The notes under the pieces were generated by a model. That model was not told where the DNA came from. It was given only the letters and a program-made list of their open reading frames with translations, and did no database searches. A stretch of DNA of 64,000 nucleotides from contig NZ_CAXUQC020000001.1 of assembly GCF_964253025.1 (NCBI RefSeq), positions 372,001-436,000 on the forward strand. Reading direction: 5' to 3'. Positions within the stretch are counted from its first letter, which is position 1; every line of letters begins with the position of its first letter. The position numbers and the translations under genes were made by a program. Source of the DNA: Rhizobacter sp964253025. GTDB taxonomy: Bacteria; Pseudomonadota; Gammaproteobacteria; Burkholderiales; Burkholderiaceae_C. Positions 17,327-25,889 of the stretch are shown here, piece by piece.

Positions 17327-18348
17327 CGGCCACAGTCGACGAGTCAGGCGCTCCAGTTGTCATTCGCCGACGGCGCCGTCGACCGCCTTCCCTCCGGCTT
17401 TGGTGTGGCATCGCGGTGATGGCAGTGCTGTTGGTCGGGCTGCGCGTTCACGTTGGCTTTCTGCCCCCTGTCGAATCACTTGCTGATGACGGGTTCCAAT
17501 CCCAAATGCTGTATGTGCTCGCGCTGTTGCAGGAAGGCAATGTCGTCGAAGGCGCGGCCGAGGGTAGTCTGATCTGGGTGCACCTCGGCCGATTGTTCGC
17601 GGTGGCTCCGTTCATCGGCCTTGACGCTGTCGTCGGTCCCCTCGGTTCTATGGTGTTGCTCGAGTTGGCATTGCTGCCGCTAGTTCTCGCTTCGGGTGCG
17701 CCCGGGCGGCGCGTGTTGACGCTAGCCCCACTCGCATTGCCTTTGGCACTCAGCGGTCGAAGCGTGCTGGTCGCTGTCGGGGTTGGTTACGTGATCCTCT
17801 ATCTGGTGAGGTCGGATTCGCGCAGTTGGCTCCTGTGGTTAGGCATTGCGTTTGCGAACCTTAGCTCAGCATCAATGATCGCCGTGGCCACGTTGTTGAT
17901 CTTCGTTCGTCAGCCCGCGGTGAGCCGCAGGCAAGGGGCGCGCCTACTAGCGCTTGTTCTGGTCGGGTTGTCGCTGGCCGCGTCCATCATCGACAAGCTC
18001 GGCGGGTTCCAGAGCGGCGCTGAGGGCTACGGCGCTCACTCTATCGAGTCGAACAATCTGCTACTGGCAGTACTAAGCAGGGGCACGTTGCTAGTCAGCC
18101 TCGTCGAGGGGCAGTATGCCCGGAGCGTTGCGTATCTGCTGGTTGCCGGCTACCTGCTGTACAAGTTGATGGTCCTGCTACGCAATCCCAGGGCGGTGTT
18201 GGCGCGTCGCATCATTCTCTGCTGCATCCCGGGCGTGTTCCTGGAAGGACTGGGAGTTGTGGCCTTGCTATTCCCGCTCCTCTGGCTCATTACCGGGACG
18301 CTCACTCAGTGGTCCCCGGTCAAACGGCGTACCCCAACCCTGACATGA
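17320..18348 (+). CDS. Polytopic membrane protein, candidate Wzy-type polymerase
   Basis: A 342-residue protein not recognised by a clear motif. The N-terminus is basic (IRRRRRRPP) before the first helix. About eight to nine hydrophobic segments follow, with a large periplasmic-looking loop after helix 1 (ESLADDGFQSQMLY) and another near residue 220 (GGFQSGAEGYGAHSIESNN). Wzy polymerases are poorly conserved polytopic proteins with large periplasmic loops, and no other polymerase candidate exists in the window. That, and its position between an O-acyltransferase and a glycosyltransferase, is the basis for the guess. It is somewhat short for Wzy. Confidence 0.5.
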   Translation: MVTATVDESGAPVVIRRRRRRPPSLRLWCGIAVMAVLLVGLRVHVGFLPPVESLADDGFQSQMLYVLALLQEGNVVEGAAEGSLIWVHLGRLFAVAPFIGLDAVVGPLGSMVLLELALLPLVLASGAPGRRVLTLAPLALPLALSGRSVLVAVGVGYVILYLVRSDSRSWLLWLGIAFANLSSASMIAVATLLIFVRQPAVSRRQGARLLALVLVGLSLAASIIDKLGGFQSGAEGYGAHSIESNNLLLAVLSRGTLLVSLVEGQYARSVAYLLVAGYLLYKLMVLLRNPRAVLARRIILCCIPGVFLEGLGVVALLFPLLWLITGTLTQWSPVKRRTPTLT

Positions 18349-19613
18349 GTTCATCTGATTTGCCGTCGCCAACGCCCGCTCGCCGGCTCTTCTTCGTCGC
18401 TTACGGGGGAGGGCATGTTGCGATGCTCGTGCCCGTGATCAAAATGGCGATCGCGCGCGGTCACGACGTTTCGGTGCTCGGGCTTACCACGGCTCGCGCC
18501 GTCCTCGAGAAGGCGGGGGTCAGCTGCATTGGGTTCAGTGAGCTATGGCACCATGCGGCGCCAAGCGCCCGCATATACGGGGAAGCGCTGGCGGCCGATC
18601 TAGGCTCAGGCGGCGTGGTTTCGCATGAAGAAAGCGTGGCCTATCTCGGCATTTCGTTCGCCGATCTGGTGGCCGAACACGGCGAGGCAGAGGCGCGGGG
18701 GATGTACGCGCGCGAGGGTCGGCATGCGTTTCTTCCTGTAGCATTCTTCACTCGAGTACTCGACGCGCTCCGTCCAGATGTTGTCGTGGCGACCAACTCT
18801 CCGCGAGCGGAGCGGGCTGCCCTCCTCGCCAGTGGGATCCTCGGCATTCGGGCCGTTTGTGCAGTTGACTTGTTCGCCCTGCAGGAAGTCCGATGGATCG
18901 GTCAACCAGGCTACGCAGACCGGATCTGCGTACTCAACGAAGCAGTGCGAGGGATGTTCCTGGCCCATGGGCGCTCTCCGGACGAGGTCGTTGTAACGGG
19001 GAATCCCGCCTTCGATATGTTGAATGCGCCAGAGACAGTGACTGCCGGACGCGCCCTGCGCGCGGAGCGTGGTTGGGATGATTCTCGAATCACCGTCCTG
19101 TGGGCGTCGCAGATCGAACCGGCGCATCATCCGTTCAACGGGGCCCCGGGCGATCCGTCGCTACCCCGCCAGGTGGAGCGCATGTTGCGCGGCATGGTCG
19201 CCGGCGACGATACGTGGCGCCTCGTGGTGCGCTATCACCCGAGCGAGCGAGAGGCTTTCGTGCCGGCGCCCCATGTGTGTTTCAGTCCGACTTCCGAGCC
19301 GCTGGCCGTTCTGCTGCATGCGGTCGATGTTGCAGTGGTGACGGCCTCGACAGTCGGATTGGAAGCTTGGATTGCCGGACGGCCAGTTGTCACAGTAGAC
19401 TGCTCGGTTTTCACCGAAGATGCCCCTTACTCTCGAATGGGGGTATCTACGGGAGTTGCCGATCCCGCAGAGCTGCCGCTCGCGCTGAAGCGAGTACTTG
19501 CCACAGTCCGGAATCAGGCCGGTGTCGGGGTGACCGTTCCTGACAAGACCACAACCAACGCCGCCACCGCGGTGCTTGGTGTGATTGAAACGCTATTGTT
19601 CGACGGAGTTTGA
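18345..19613 (+). CDS. GT-B fold protein, putative glycosyltransferase
   Basis: A 422-residue protein; the start MSSSDLPSPTPARRLFF overlaps the preceding stop. The N-terminal Rossmann half has FFVAYGGGHVAMLVPVIKMA with a glycine-rich loop. The C-terminal half has VVTGNPAFDML, VVRYHPSERE and ASTVGLEAWIAGRPVVTVDC, reminiscent of CDP-glycerol glycerophosphotransferase and NeuC-like folds. The HP pair in YHPSERE also occurs in bacterial sialyl- and polysialyltransferases. Given the nonulosonate genes downstream it is a candidate nonulosonate transferase, but this is inference only. No glycosyltransferase lies further along the + strand operon. Confidence 0.6.
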   Translation: MSSSDLPSPTPARRLFFVAYGGGHVAMLVPVIKMAIARGHDVSVLGLTTARAVLEKAGVSCIGFSELWHHAAPSARIYGEALAADLGSGGVVSHEESVAYLGISFADLVAEHGEAEARGMYAREGRHAFLPVAFFTRVLDALRPDVVVATNSPRAERAALLASGILGIRAVCAVDLFALQEVRWIGQPGYADRICVLNEAVRGMFLAHGRSPDEVVVTGNPAFDMLNAPETVTAGRALRAERGWDDSRITVLWASQIEPAHHPFNGAPGDPSLPRQVERMLRGMVAGDDTWRLVVRYHPSEREAFVPAPHVCFSPTSEPLAVLLHAVDVAVVTASTVGLEAWIAGRPVVTVDCSVFTEDAPYSRMGVSTGVADPAELPLALKRVLATVRNQAGVGVTVPDKTTTNAATAVLGVIETLLFDGV

Positions 19614-19614
19614 T

Positions 19615-20931
19615 ATGAACCGCATCCCTTTTCCCGAGCTGGTCGACAAGGCCCGATTCAGTTCTGACAGCGCGCCGCAGGAGGCGAAGTACGGACTTCC
19701 GTCGGAGGTGCATTTCTGCTCCCGCTGTGTAATCTCAAACCAGCGCCCCAACTCGGCGGTGGAGTACACGCACACGAAGGACTCCAAGAAGGCAACCATC
19801 GCCTTCAACGACGGCGTGTGCGACGCCTGCAAGTTCGCCGAGAAGAAGCACGGCGGGATCGACTGGGAGGAGCGCGAACGTCAACTGCGTGACCTGCTTG
19901 ACCGCCATCGGAGCAAGGACGGCAGCTATGACTGCATCGTGCCCGGCTCGGGCGGCAAGGATAGCTTCTACGCCTCGCACATCCTGCGCACCAAGTACGG
20001 CATGCACCCGCTCACCGTGACGTGGGCCCCGCATGTCTACACCGAATGGGGTTGGCGCAACTTCCAGCGCTGGATCCACGCTGGCCACGACAACTACCTG
20101 ATGACCCCCAACGGTCGAGCGCACCGCCTGCTGACGCGCTTGGCCGTAGATAACCTGTTTCACCCCTTTCAGGCGTTCATGTTCGGGCAGAAGTCGCTCG
20201 CGCCGAAGATGTCGCTGCTGTTCAACGTACCGCTCGTCATTTACGGCGAGAACGAGGCCGAGTATGGCAACCCGATCGGTGACACCAACTCTGCCAAGCG
20301 CGACTGGTCGTACTTCACCGCGTCAGACCAGTCGAAGGTCAGCCTGGGCGGCGTGTCCGTGCCGGAGTTGAAGGAGCACTATGGCCTGGTGCAGCAGGAC
20401 CTGCTGCCGTATCTGCCTGCCAACCCGGACGAGATCGAGGAAAAGAAGACCGAGGTCCACTACCTCGGCTACTACCTCAAGTGGCATCCGCAGGCCTGCT
20501 ACTACTATGCTGTCGAGCATGGTGGCTTCGAGGCTTCGCCGGAGCGTACGCCGGGCACGTATAGCAAGTACAACAGCATCGATGACCGCATCGACGACTT
20601 CCACTACTACACCACGGGCACGAAGTTCGGCATCGGTCGCGCGACGTACGACGCCGCGCAGGAGATCCGGTCGGGGGACATTACCCGCGACGAAGGGGTG
20701 GCGCTGGTAAAGCGCTACGACCATGAATTCCCGGAGCGCTTCGCCGAGGAAATCTTCAAGTACCTCAGCATCCCTGCGAACGAGTTCCCGGAGGCGAGCA
20801 AGATGTTCGAGCAGCCCATCATGACTCGCGAGTACTTCGATCGCCTCACCGACACCTTCCGATCGCCGCACTTGTGGAAGTGGGAGGATGGCCAGTGGAA
20901 ACTGCGCCACGCCGTCTGGCATGGGAAGTGA
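19615..20931 (+). CDS. N-acetyl sugar amidotransferase (WbpG/PseA family)
   Basis: A 438-residue protein starting MNRIPFPELVDKARFS, 2 bp after the upstream stop. It has an N-terminal zinc-type CSRCVIS and CDACKFAE, then the ATP pyrophosphatase PP-loop CIVPGSGGKDSFYASHIL near residue 112, and YGENEAEYG near 225. Proteins of this family convert an N-acetyl group into an acetamidino group using ammonia, as WbpG does for ManNAc(3NAm)A in Pseudomonas aeruginosa O5 and PseA/Leg-pathway enzymes do for nonulosonates. The HisF/HisH pair immediately downstream would supply ammonia from glutamine. Which sugar is modified is not settled by the sequence. Confidence 0.92.
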   Translation: MNRIPFPELVDKARFSSDSAPQEAKYGLPSEVHFCSRCVISNQRPNSAVEYTHTKDSKKATIAFNDGVCDACKFAEKKHGGIDWEERERQLRDLLDRHRSKDGSYDCIVPGSGGKDSFYASHILRTKYGMHPLTVTWAPHVYTEWGWRNFQRWIHAGHDNYLMTPNGRAHRLLTRLAVDNLFHPFQAFMFGQKSLAPKMSLLFNVPLVIYGENEAEYGNPIGDTNSAKRDWSYFTASDQSKVSLGGVSVPELKEHYGLVQQDLLPYLPANPDEIEEKKTEVHYLGYYLKWHPQACYYYAVEHGGFEASPERTPGTYSKYNSIDDRIDDFHYYTTGTKFGIGRATYDAAQEIRSGDITRDEGVALVKRYDHEFPERFAEEIFKYLSIPANEFPEASKMFEQPIMTREYFDRLTDTFRSPHLWKWEDGQWKLRHAVWHGK

Positions 20932-20940
20932 CCTGGCGCC

Positions 20941-21702
20941 ATGAGTAACCTGCGCATCATTCCGCGCCTAGACATCAAGGGTCCGAACCTCATCAAGGGG
21001 ATCCGGTTAGAGGGCCTGCGCGTCATGGGAGACCCTCAGGAGCATGCCATCCGCTACTACGAGGCGGGTGCTGACGAGCTCATTTACATGGACATCGTCG
21101 CTAGCCTGTATGGTCGCAACAACCTAAGCGACATCGTGCGCCGCACTGCGGAGAACGTCTTCATCCCGATTACCGTCGGCGGCGGCATTCGCTCCGTGGA
21201 CGATGCGCGGCTCATCCTGCGTTCTGGCGCCGACAAAATCGCCATCAACACCGCGGCGGTGGCGCGACCTGAGCTGATCCGCGATGTTGCCCGGCGCTTC
21301 GGCTCCCAGGCCATGGTTCTCTCGATCGAGGCGAAGCAGGTGGCCCCGGGCCGATGGGAGGCGTACACCGACAACGGACGGGAACGCACCGGCCTCGACG
21401 TGATTGAGTGGGTCCGTCGAGGGGTCGAACTTGGCGCGGGCGAGATCCTGCTCACCGCCGTCGACCGTGAAGGCACCCGGAGCGGGTTCGACCTGGAACT
21501 CGTGCGCCAAGTAAGCGCCACCGTGCCGGTGCCGGTCATCGCGAGCGGTGGCATGGGTACGTTCGAGCATTTGAAGGAAGTGGCCACGATCGGCCGGGCT
21601 GACGCCGTCTCGATGGCAGACGTGCTGCATTACAAGCGCATGGATCTGCGCGACATCCGCGCGGCGGCTCTCGATGCAGGTCTGCCGGTGCGAAAGTTCT
21701 GA
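20941..21702 (+). CDS. HisF-like cyclase-type subunit of the sugar amidination system
   Basis: A 253-residue TIM barrel with IIPRLDIKGPNLIKG at the start, VGGGIRSVDDAR near 79 and VIASGGMGTFEHL near 200. It is homologous to the IGP synthase cyclase but divergent: catalytic D11 is kept, while the position of D130 is glutamate (SIEAK, codon 21328-21330). Its neighbours WbpG (9 bp upstream) and HisH (2 bp downstream) show it belongs to sugar amidination and not histidine synthesis; no other his gene is present. Its role is probably to channel ammonia from the HisH glutaminase to the amidotransferase. Confidence 0.88.
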   Translation: MSNLRIIPRLDIKGPNLIKGIRLEGLRVMGDPQEHAIRYYEAGADELIYMDIVASLYGRNNLSDIVRRTAENVFIPITVGGGIRSVDDARLILRSGADKIAINTAAVARPELIRDVARRFGSQAMVLSIEAKQVAPGRWEAYTDNGRERTGLDVIEWVRRGVELGAGEILLTAVDREGTRSGFDLELVRQVSATVPVPVIASGGMGTFEHLKEVATIGRADAVSMADVLHYKRMDLRDIRAAALDAGLPVRKF

Positions 21703-21704
21703 AC

Positions 21705-22355
21705 ATGGCAAAACCCAAGATAGCGCTGCTGGACTACAGCATGTGCAACCTTCTGAACGTTGCTCGGGCCTTCGAGCACTGCGGCGCTGACGTGACGGTG
21801 ACGGAAGACCCAGACGTTGCTCGACAGGCGGACCGGCTGGTCGTGCCGGGCGTAGGCGCGTTCAGCGACAGCATGCGTGAGGTGCAGTCGCGCGGCCTCG
21901 CCGACGCCATTCGCGAGTTTTCGCACACCGGCCGTCCGATGTTCGGGATCTGCGTAGGGATGCAGATTCTCTTCGACGCGAGCGAAGAGTTCGGAGAGCA
22001 TGAGGGTCTCGGCCTGCTGCCGGGCCGCGTGAGGGCCGTGCCCGCATTGACGCAGACGGGCGACCCGCAGCGCGTGCCGCACATTGGGTGGAACCACCTC
22101 GTCGAACCGGCTGGCGGCCGCGACTGGATGGGCACGCTGCTTGAGCCGCTGTCCGGGGCGGATCCGGCGGTGTACTTCGTGCATTCATTTGCCGCGGACC
22201 CCGCCCTCGATTCGGATCGCTTGGCTGACACCTTGTACGGCGGACACCGCATTTGTGCGGCGGTCCAGCGCGACAACCTGATGGCCACCCAGTTTCATCC
22301 GGAGCGGAGCGGAGAGATCGGCTTGAGCCTTGTGCGCCGGTTCCTCGACCTCTGA
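21705..22355 (+). CDS. HisH-like glutaminase subunit of the sugar amidination system
   Basis: A 216-residue class I glutamine amidotransferase starting MAKPKIALLDYSMCNLLN. The triad is visible: Cys83 in GICVGMQILF, and the His-x-Glu in TQFHPERSGEIG near the C-terminus. VPGVGAFSD gives the oxyanion region. It hydrolyses glutamine and is expected to pass ammonia through the partner HisF barrel to WbpG. It ends 27 bp before the oxidoreductase gene, the first gene of the nonulosonate block. Confidence 0.9.
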   Translation: MAKPKIALLDYSMCNLLNVARAFEHCGADVTVTEDPDVARQADRLVVPGVGAFSDSMREVQSRGLADAIREFSHTGRPMFGICVGMQILFDASEEFGEHEGLGLLPGRVRAVPALTQTGDPQRVPHIGWNHLVEPAGGRDWMGTLLEPLSGADPAVYFVHSFAADPALDSDRLADTLYGGHRICAAVQRDNLMATQFHPERSGEIGLSLVRRFLDL

Positions 22356-22382
22356 GCATCAAGATGCCGGGTAGGGACTGAC

Positions 22383-23354
22383 ATGCGGATCCTGATGATC
22401 GGCACAGGATCGATCGGGCGGCGCCACATGGCGAGCCTGCGATCTCTGGTTCCGGAGGCCCGGTTCGATGTGCTTCGTGAAGCGGGGCGTTCGACCGACG
22501 TATCTGCGCTGGACGGAGCCACCGTTTCCACCTCCCTGGACGAGGCGTTCGGCAAGCAGCCCCGCTTGGTTGTCGTGGCGAGCCCAAGCTCGCTGCATCT
22601 GAAGTACCTGAGTGCAGCGATCGACCACGGCGTGCCGTTCTACGCCGAGAAGCCCGTGGTATCTGATGTGTTCGACCTAGAAGCGCTTCAGCGCCACTTA
22701 AGAGGACGGGACCTGCCGCCGAATATCGTCGGTTGCAATCTGCGGTTTCTGCCGTCACTGCAGCTGCTCGCGGAACTCATGGCGGACGGCCGCCTCGGGC
22801 GTGTCGTGCGGGCCTCGTTTGAGGCCGGGCAATGGCTGCCCGACTGGCGGCCCGCGCAGGACTACCGGCAGTCATACAGTGCTCGCCGCGCCCTGGGGGG
22901 CGGCGTGTTGCTTGACCTGATCCACGAGGTCGACGCGGCGCGTTGGCTGCTGGGCGATTTCACCGAAGTGCACGCCGAAGTGGGACACCTGTCCTCGCTG
23001 AACATCGAGACCGAGGACACGGCCTGCTTGCTAATGCGTAGCGGCCGAGGTCCCCTCGCCACCGTGCAACTCGACTACGTGCATAGACGACCATTCCGCC
23101 GATACCGAGTCGTCGGCGACGAAGGCACTGCCGAATGGGATCTGCCGAGCCGCACGCTCACACTAACCACCTCTAACGGCGTCTCGCCGTTCGCCCTGCC
23201 CGACAGTGCGTTCAACGTCGCTGCTACCTATCCGGCGGCGATGGCTGAACTGCTCGCCGCCGTGCGCGAGGGGCGACCTACCAGCCAACCGCTGTCGGAA
23301 GGCCTCGCCTCCGTCGAACTCGTCCTGCGTGCGCGAGCGCGCGACATCCCCTAG
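22383..23354 (+). CDS. Gfo/Idh/MocA family oxidoreductase (PtmF-like)
   Basis: A 323-residue NAD(P)-dependent sugar oxidoreductase. The N-terminal Rossmann motif is ILMIGTGSIGRRHMASL, and the family EKP motif occurs as FYAEKPVVSD near residue 92. The C-terminal alpha/beta domain includes GGGVLLDLIHEVDAARWLLG. In Campylobacter a Gfo/Idh protein (PtmF) sits with PtmA and the legionaminic acid genes and contributes to glucosamine supply; the same neighbours occur here. The 2-bp gap to the CMP-sugar synthetase gene suggests cotranslation. The exact substrate is inferred from context only. Confidence 0.82.
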   Translation: MRILMIGTGSIGRRHMASLRSLVPEARFDVLREAGRSTDVSALDGATVSTSLDEAFGKQPRLVVVASPSSLHLKYLSAAIDHGVPFYAEKPVVSDVFDLEALQRHLRGRDLPPNIVGCNLRFLPSLQLLAELMADGRLGRVVRASFEAGQWLPDWRPAQDYRQSYSARRALGGGVLLDLIHEVDAARWLLGDFTEVHAEVGHLSSLNIETEDTACLLMRSGRGPLATVQLDYVHRRPFRRYRVVGDEGTAEWDLPSRTLTLTTSNGVSPFALPDSAFNVAATYPAAMAELLAAVREGRPTSQPLSEGLASVELVLRARARDIP

Positions 23355-23356
23355 CC

Positions 23357-24055
23357 ATGAAAACCATCGCCACCATTTGCGCCCGCGGCGGTTCTGTCGG
23401 CGTGCCCCGCAAGAACATTGCGCCGCTGATGGGCCGTCCGCTCATCGCGCACACGATCGCGCAGGCGCTCGCCGTGCCTGGCATCGATGCCGTGTACGTG
23501 TCCACTGACGATGGCGAGATCGCCCGCGTCGCCGAGGCGCACGGTGCACGCGTGCCATTCCTGCGGCCGGGCGAGCTGTCCACCAGCACTGCACCGAAGG
23601 TGCCAGTCATCCAGCATCTGTGCGACCACGTGGCGCGTGAGGTTGGCGCGTTCGACCGGATCGTCGACCTCGATCCCACTTCGCCATTGCGGACCATCGG
23701 TGACATTGAGGCCTGTCTCGCACTGCTCGACGGTGAGACCGATGCCGTGATCACCGGGTTCGAAGCGGAGAAGAACCCCTATTTCAACATGGTGGAGCGC
23801 AAGCCCGACGGGAACATCGGACTTGTGTGCAGCTCTCCCGGCGGCGGAGTCGTGGCCCGTCAGCTGGCGCCGGCCGTGTACTCAATGAACGCTTCCATCT
23901 ACGTGTGGCACGCGCATACGTTGGCGAAGGGTCTGTGGAACGGACGCCTCAAGCTGCACGTGATGCCACGAGAGCGCTCGATCGACATCGATTCCCCCCT
24001 CGACTTTCGCATCGTCGAGATGCTGATGCAGTCCGCTAAGGAACAAGCGCAATGA
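23357..24055 (+). CDS. CMP-nonulosonate synthetase (acylneuraminate cytidylyltransferase, LegF/NeuA-like)
   Basis: A 232-residue cytidylyltransferase with the N-terminal nucleotide loop ICARGGSVGVPRKNI, LIAHTIAQA, YVSTDDGEIA and LDPTSPLR motifs in normal order, and DIDSPLDF near the end. It would activate the nonulosonic acid made by NeuB as CMP-sugar. The loop usually reads RGGSKG; here the lysine is replaced by valine (V14, codon 23396-23398), an uncommon change at a nucleotide-contacting position. Its stop overlaps the SDR gene start (ATGA). The nonulosonate type is not determined by this protein alone. Confidence 0.9.
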   Translation: MKTIATICARGGSVGVPRKNIAPLMGRPLIAHTIAQALAVPGIDAVYVSTDDGEIARVAEAHGARVPFLRPGELSTSTAPKVPVIQHLCDHVAREVGAFDRIVDLDPTSPLRTIGDIEACLALLDGETDAVITGFEAEKNPYFNMVERKPDGNIGLVCSSPGGGVVARQLAPAVYSMNASIYVWHAHTLAKGLWNGRLKLHVMPRERSIDIDSPLDFRIVEMLMQSAKEQAQ

Positions 24056-24840
24056 GCCGATTCTCTCTGGATGGCAAGGTGATCGCTGTCACTGGCGCCG
24101 GCGGCATCCTGGGGCAGCACTTTTGCCGAGAGCTAATCGCGGAGGGCGCGCATGTGCTTGCGCTCGACTCGACTGCGGAGGCGCTGGACCGCTTGGTTGC
24201 GGCCATTCCGACCGGTCGTTTGTTGCCGGTCGTCGCTGACATACGCGATCGAGCCCAGGTCGAACACGCTCATGCCGAGGCGACCCGGCAACTCGGTCCA
24301 GTTCAAGGCTTGCTTAACAACGCCGCCACAAAGAGCCCCAACTTCTTTGAACCGTTCGAAACGTTTCCAATTGACGACTGGGATCAGGTGATGTCCGTGA
24401 ACTTAACGGGCTCGGTGATTTGTGCGCAGGTGTTCGGGGGGGCAATGGCCGCGGCCGGCACCGGCAGCGTTGTCAATGTGCTGTCCATCTACGGCATTGC
24501 TGCGCCTGATCAGCGCATCTACGAGGGTTCCGAGTATCTCGGCCGGCCCATCAATACACCGGCGGTCTACAGTGCCAGCAAGGCGGGCCTGTGGGGCCTG
24601 ACCGCGTACCTAAGCGCGTACTGGGGCGCGAAAGGCGTGCGCGTGAACGCGCTTACTCCAGGCGGCATATATAGCGGACAGAACCAGGCCTTCGTGGACC
24701 GCTACAGCCAACGCGTGCCCATGGCGCGCATGGGGGCTCCGCTCGACCTGTGCGGCGCACTCGTCTATCTGCTGTCGGATGCCGCCGGCTATGTCACAGG
24801 CCAGAACATTGTGGTCGATGGCGGCCTCACCGTTTGGTAG
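24052..24840 (+). CDS. Short-chain dehydrogenase/reductase (PtmA-like)
   Basis: A 262-residue SDR with cofactor motif VTGAGGILGQHF near residue 14, LLNNAATKSP in place of NNAG, catalytic Tyr-x3-Lys in VYSASKAG near 180, and a C-terminal YVTGQNIVVDGG typical of classical SDRs. In Campylobacter the corresponding gene PtmA lies among legionaminic acid genes. Its position between the CMP-sugar synthetase and NeuB suggests the same pathway, although the oxidised substrate is unknown. A 14-bp gap with GGGAG separates it from neuB. Confidence 0.85.
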   Translation: MSRFSLDGKVIAVTGAGGILGQHFCRELIAEGAHVLALDSTAEALDRLVAAIPTGRLLPVVADIRDRAQVEHAHAEATRQLGPVQGLLNNAATKSPNFFEPFETFPIDDWDQVMSVNLTGSVICAQVFGGAMAAAGTGSVVNVLSIYGIAAPDQRIYEGSEYLGRPINTPAVYSASKAGLWGLTAYLSAYWGAKGVRVNALTPGGIYSGQNQAFVDRYSQRVPMARMGAPLDLCGALVYLLSDAAGYVTGQNIVVDGGLTVW

Positions 24841-24854
24841 ATCTGGGAGTGCAC

Positions 24855-25889
24855 ATGAAGAAGACCTTCGTTATCGCTGAGGCCGGCGTCAACCACAATG
24901 GTTCCGAGGCCCTCGCGCTGCAGCTGGTCGATGCCGCCGCGCGTGTGGGTGCGGACGCCGTCAAGTTCCAGACCTTCACCGCCGACAAGCTCGTGCGGCA
25001 AGGTGCCGCAAAGGCCGAGTACCAGAAGCAGGCTACAGGGGACGGTGACCAGTACAGCATGCTCAAGCAGCTCGAGATGTCGCCTGAGTTGCACCACCGG
25101 CTCTTCGCGCGGTGCCAAGCGCTGGGCATCGAGTTCATGTCCACACCGTTCGACGAGGAAGCCGCCGATTTCCTCGTGGCGCTTGGAATGCGGCGCATCA
25201 AGGTGCCATCCGGCGAGATCACGAATCTGCCGTTCCTTCGCTACCTCGCGGCTAAAGGCCTGCCGCTGATCCTATCGACGGGCATGGCCACGCTTGACGA
25301 GATCGTTGAGGCCGTCGGTGCGATCGAAGCCGAGCGCCGACTGCTAGGTCTCGAGGGCGCGCTGGCGGACGTGCTGACGGTGCTGCATTGCACCTCGAAC
25401 TACCCGGCGGCGAACATCGATGTAAATCTGCGCGCAATGGGCACCATCGGCGCCGCGACGGCTGTGCCGATCGGCTATTCTGACCACACACTTGGTGTCG
25501 CTGTCTCGACCGCGGCTGTGGCGCTCGGTGCGACGGTCATCGAGAAGCACTTCACGCTCGACAAGAACCTGGCCGGACCCGATCATCAGGCCTCTCTCTC
25601 GGTCGACGAACTGGCTACGCTGGTGGGCCAAATCCGGGCCGTGGAAGTGGCGCTCGGCACGCCCGAGAAGGCCCCAACCCCAGCCGAACTGCCGGTGCGG
25701 GCACTCGTCCGTCGCAGCGTCACGACGGTGCGGGCGCTACCGGCAGGTTCGGTGCTGAAGCCAGCAGACCTTTGCCTGCTGCGGCCGGGGGATGGCATCG
25801 CACCGAAGGCACTGGGCGAGGTGGCCGGCCGTCGCCTCCAGGTTCCGGTGGAGGCTGGCCAAACGCTGCGATGGGACGACTTGGCATGA
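24855..25889 (+). CDS. neuB: Nonulosonic acid synthase (NeuB/LegI family)
   Basis: A 344-residue enzyme that condenses PEP with an N-acetylated hexose (ManNAc or a 2,4-diacetamido-2,4,6-trideoxy-mannose) to give a nine-carbon acid. The N-terminal TIM barrel starts FVIAEAGVNHNG and has VKFQTFTADKLV, FMSTPFDEEAADFL, IKVPSGEITNLPFL, GYSDHTLGV and ATVIEKHFTLDK. The C-terminal antifreeze-like SAF domain covers about residues 285-344 (RRSVTTVRALPAGSVLK). The start is chosen at MKKTFVIAE, preceded by GGGAG. It overlaps the NeuC gene by ATGA. With NeuC, NeuD and a C4 aminotransferase adjacent, a legionaminic-type product is favoured over sialic acid. Confidence 0.93.
   Translation: MKKTFVIAEAGVNHNGSEALALQLVDAAARVGADAVKFQTFTADKLVRQGAAKAEYQKQATGDGDQYSMLKQLEMSPELHHRLFARCQALGIEFMSTPFDEEAADFLVALGMRRIKVPSGEITNLPFLRYLAAKGLPLILSTGMATLDEIVEAVGAIEAERRLLGLEGALADVLTVLHCTSNYPAANIDVNLRAMGTIGAATAVPIGYSDHTLGVAVSTAAVALGATVIEKHFTLDKNLAGPDHQASLSVDELATLVGQIRAVEVALGTPEKAPTPAELPVRALVRRSVTTVRALPAGSVLKPADLCLLRPGDGIAPKALGEVAGRRLQVPVEAGQTLRWDDLA

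Noticed and set aside
20941..22355. HisF and HisH as histidine biosynthesis genes
   Set aside because: They are flanked by a sugar amidotransferase and nonulosonate genes, no other his gene is present, and HisF lacks the usual Asp130.
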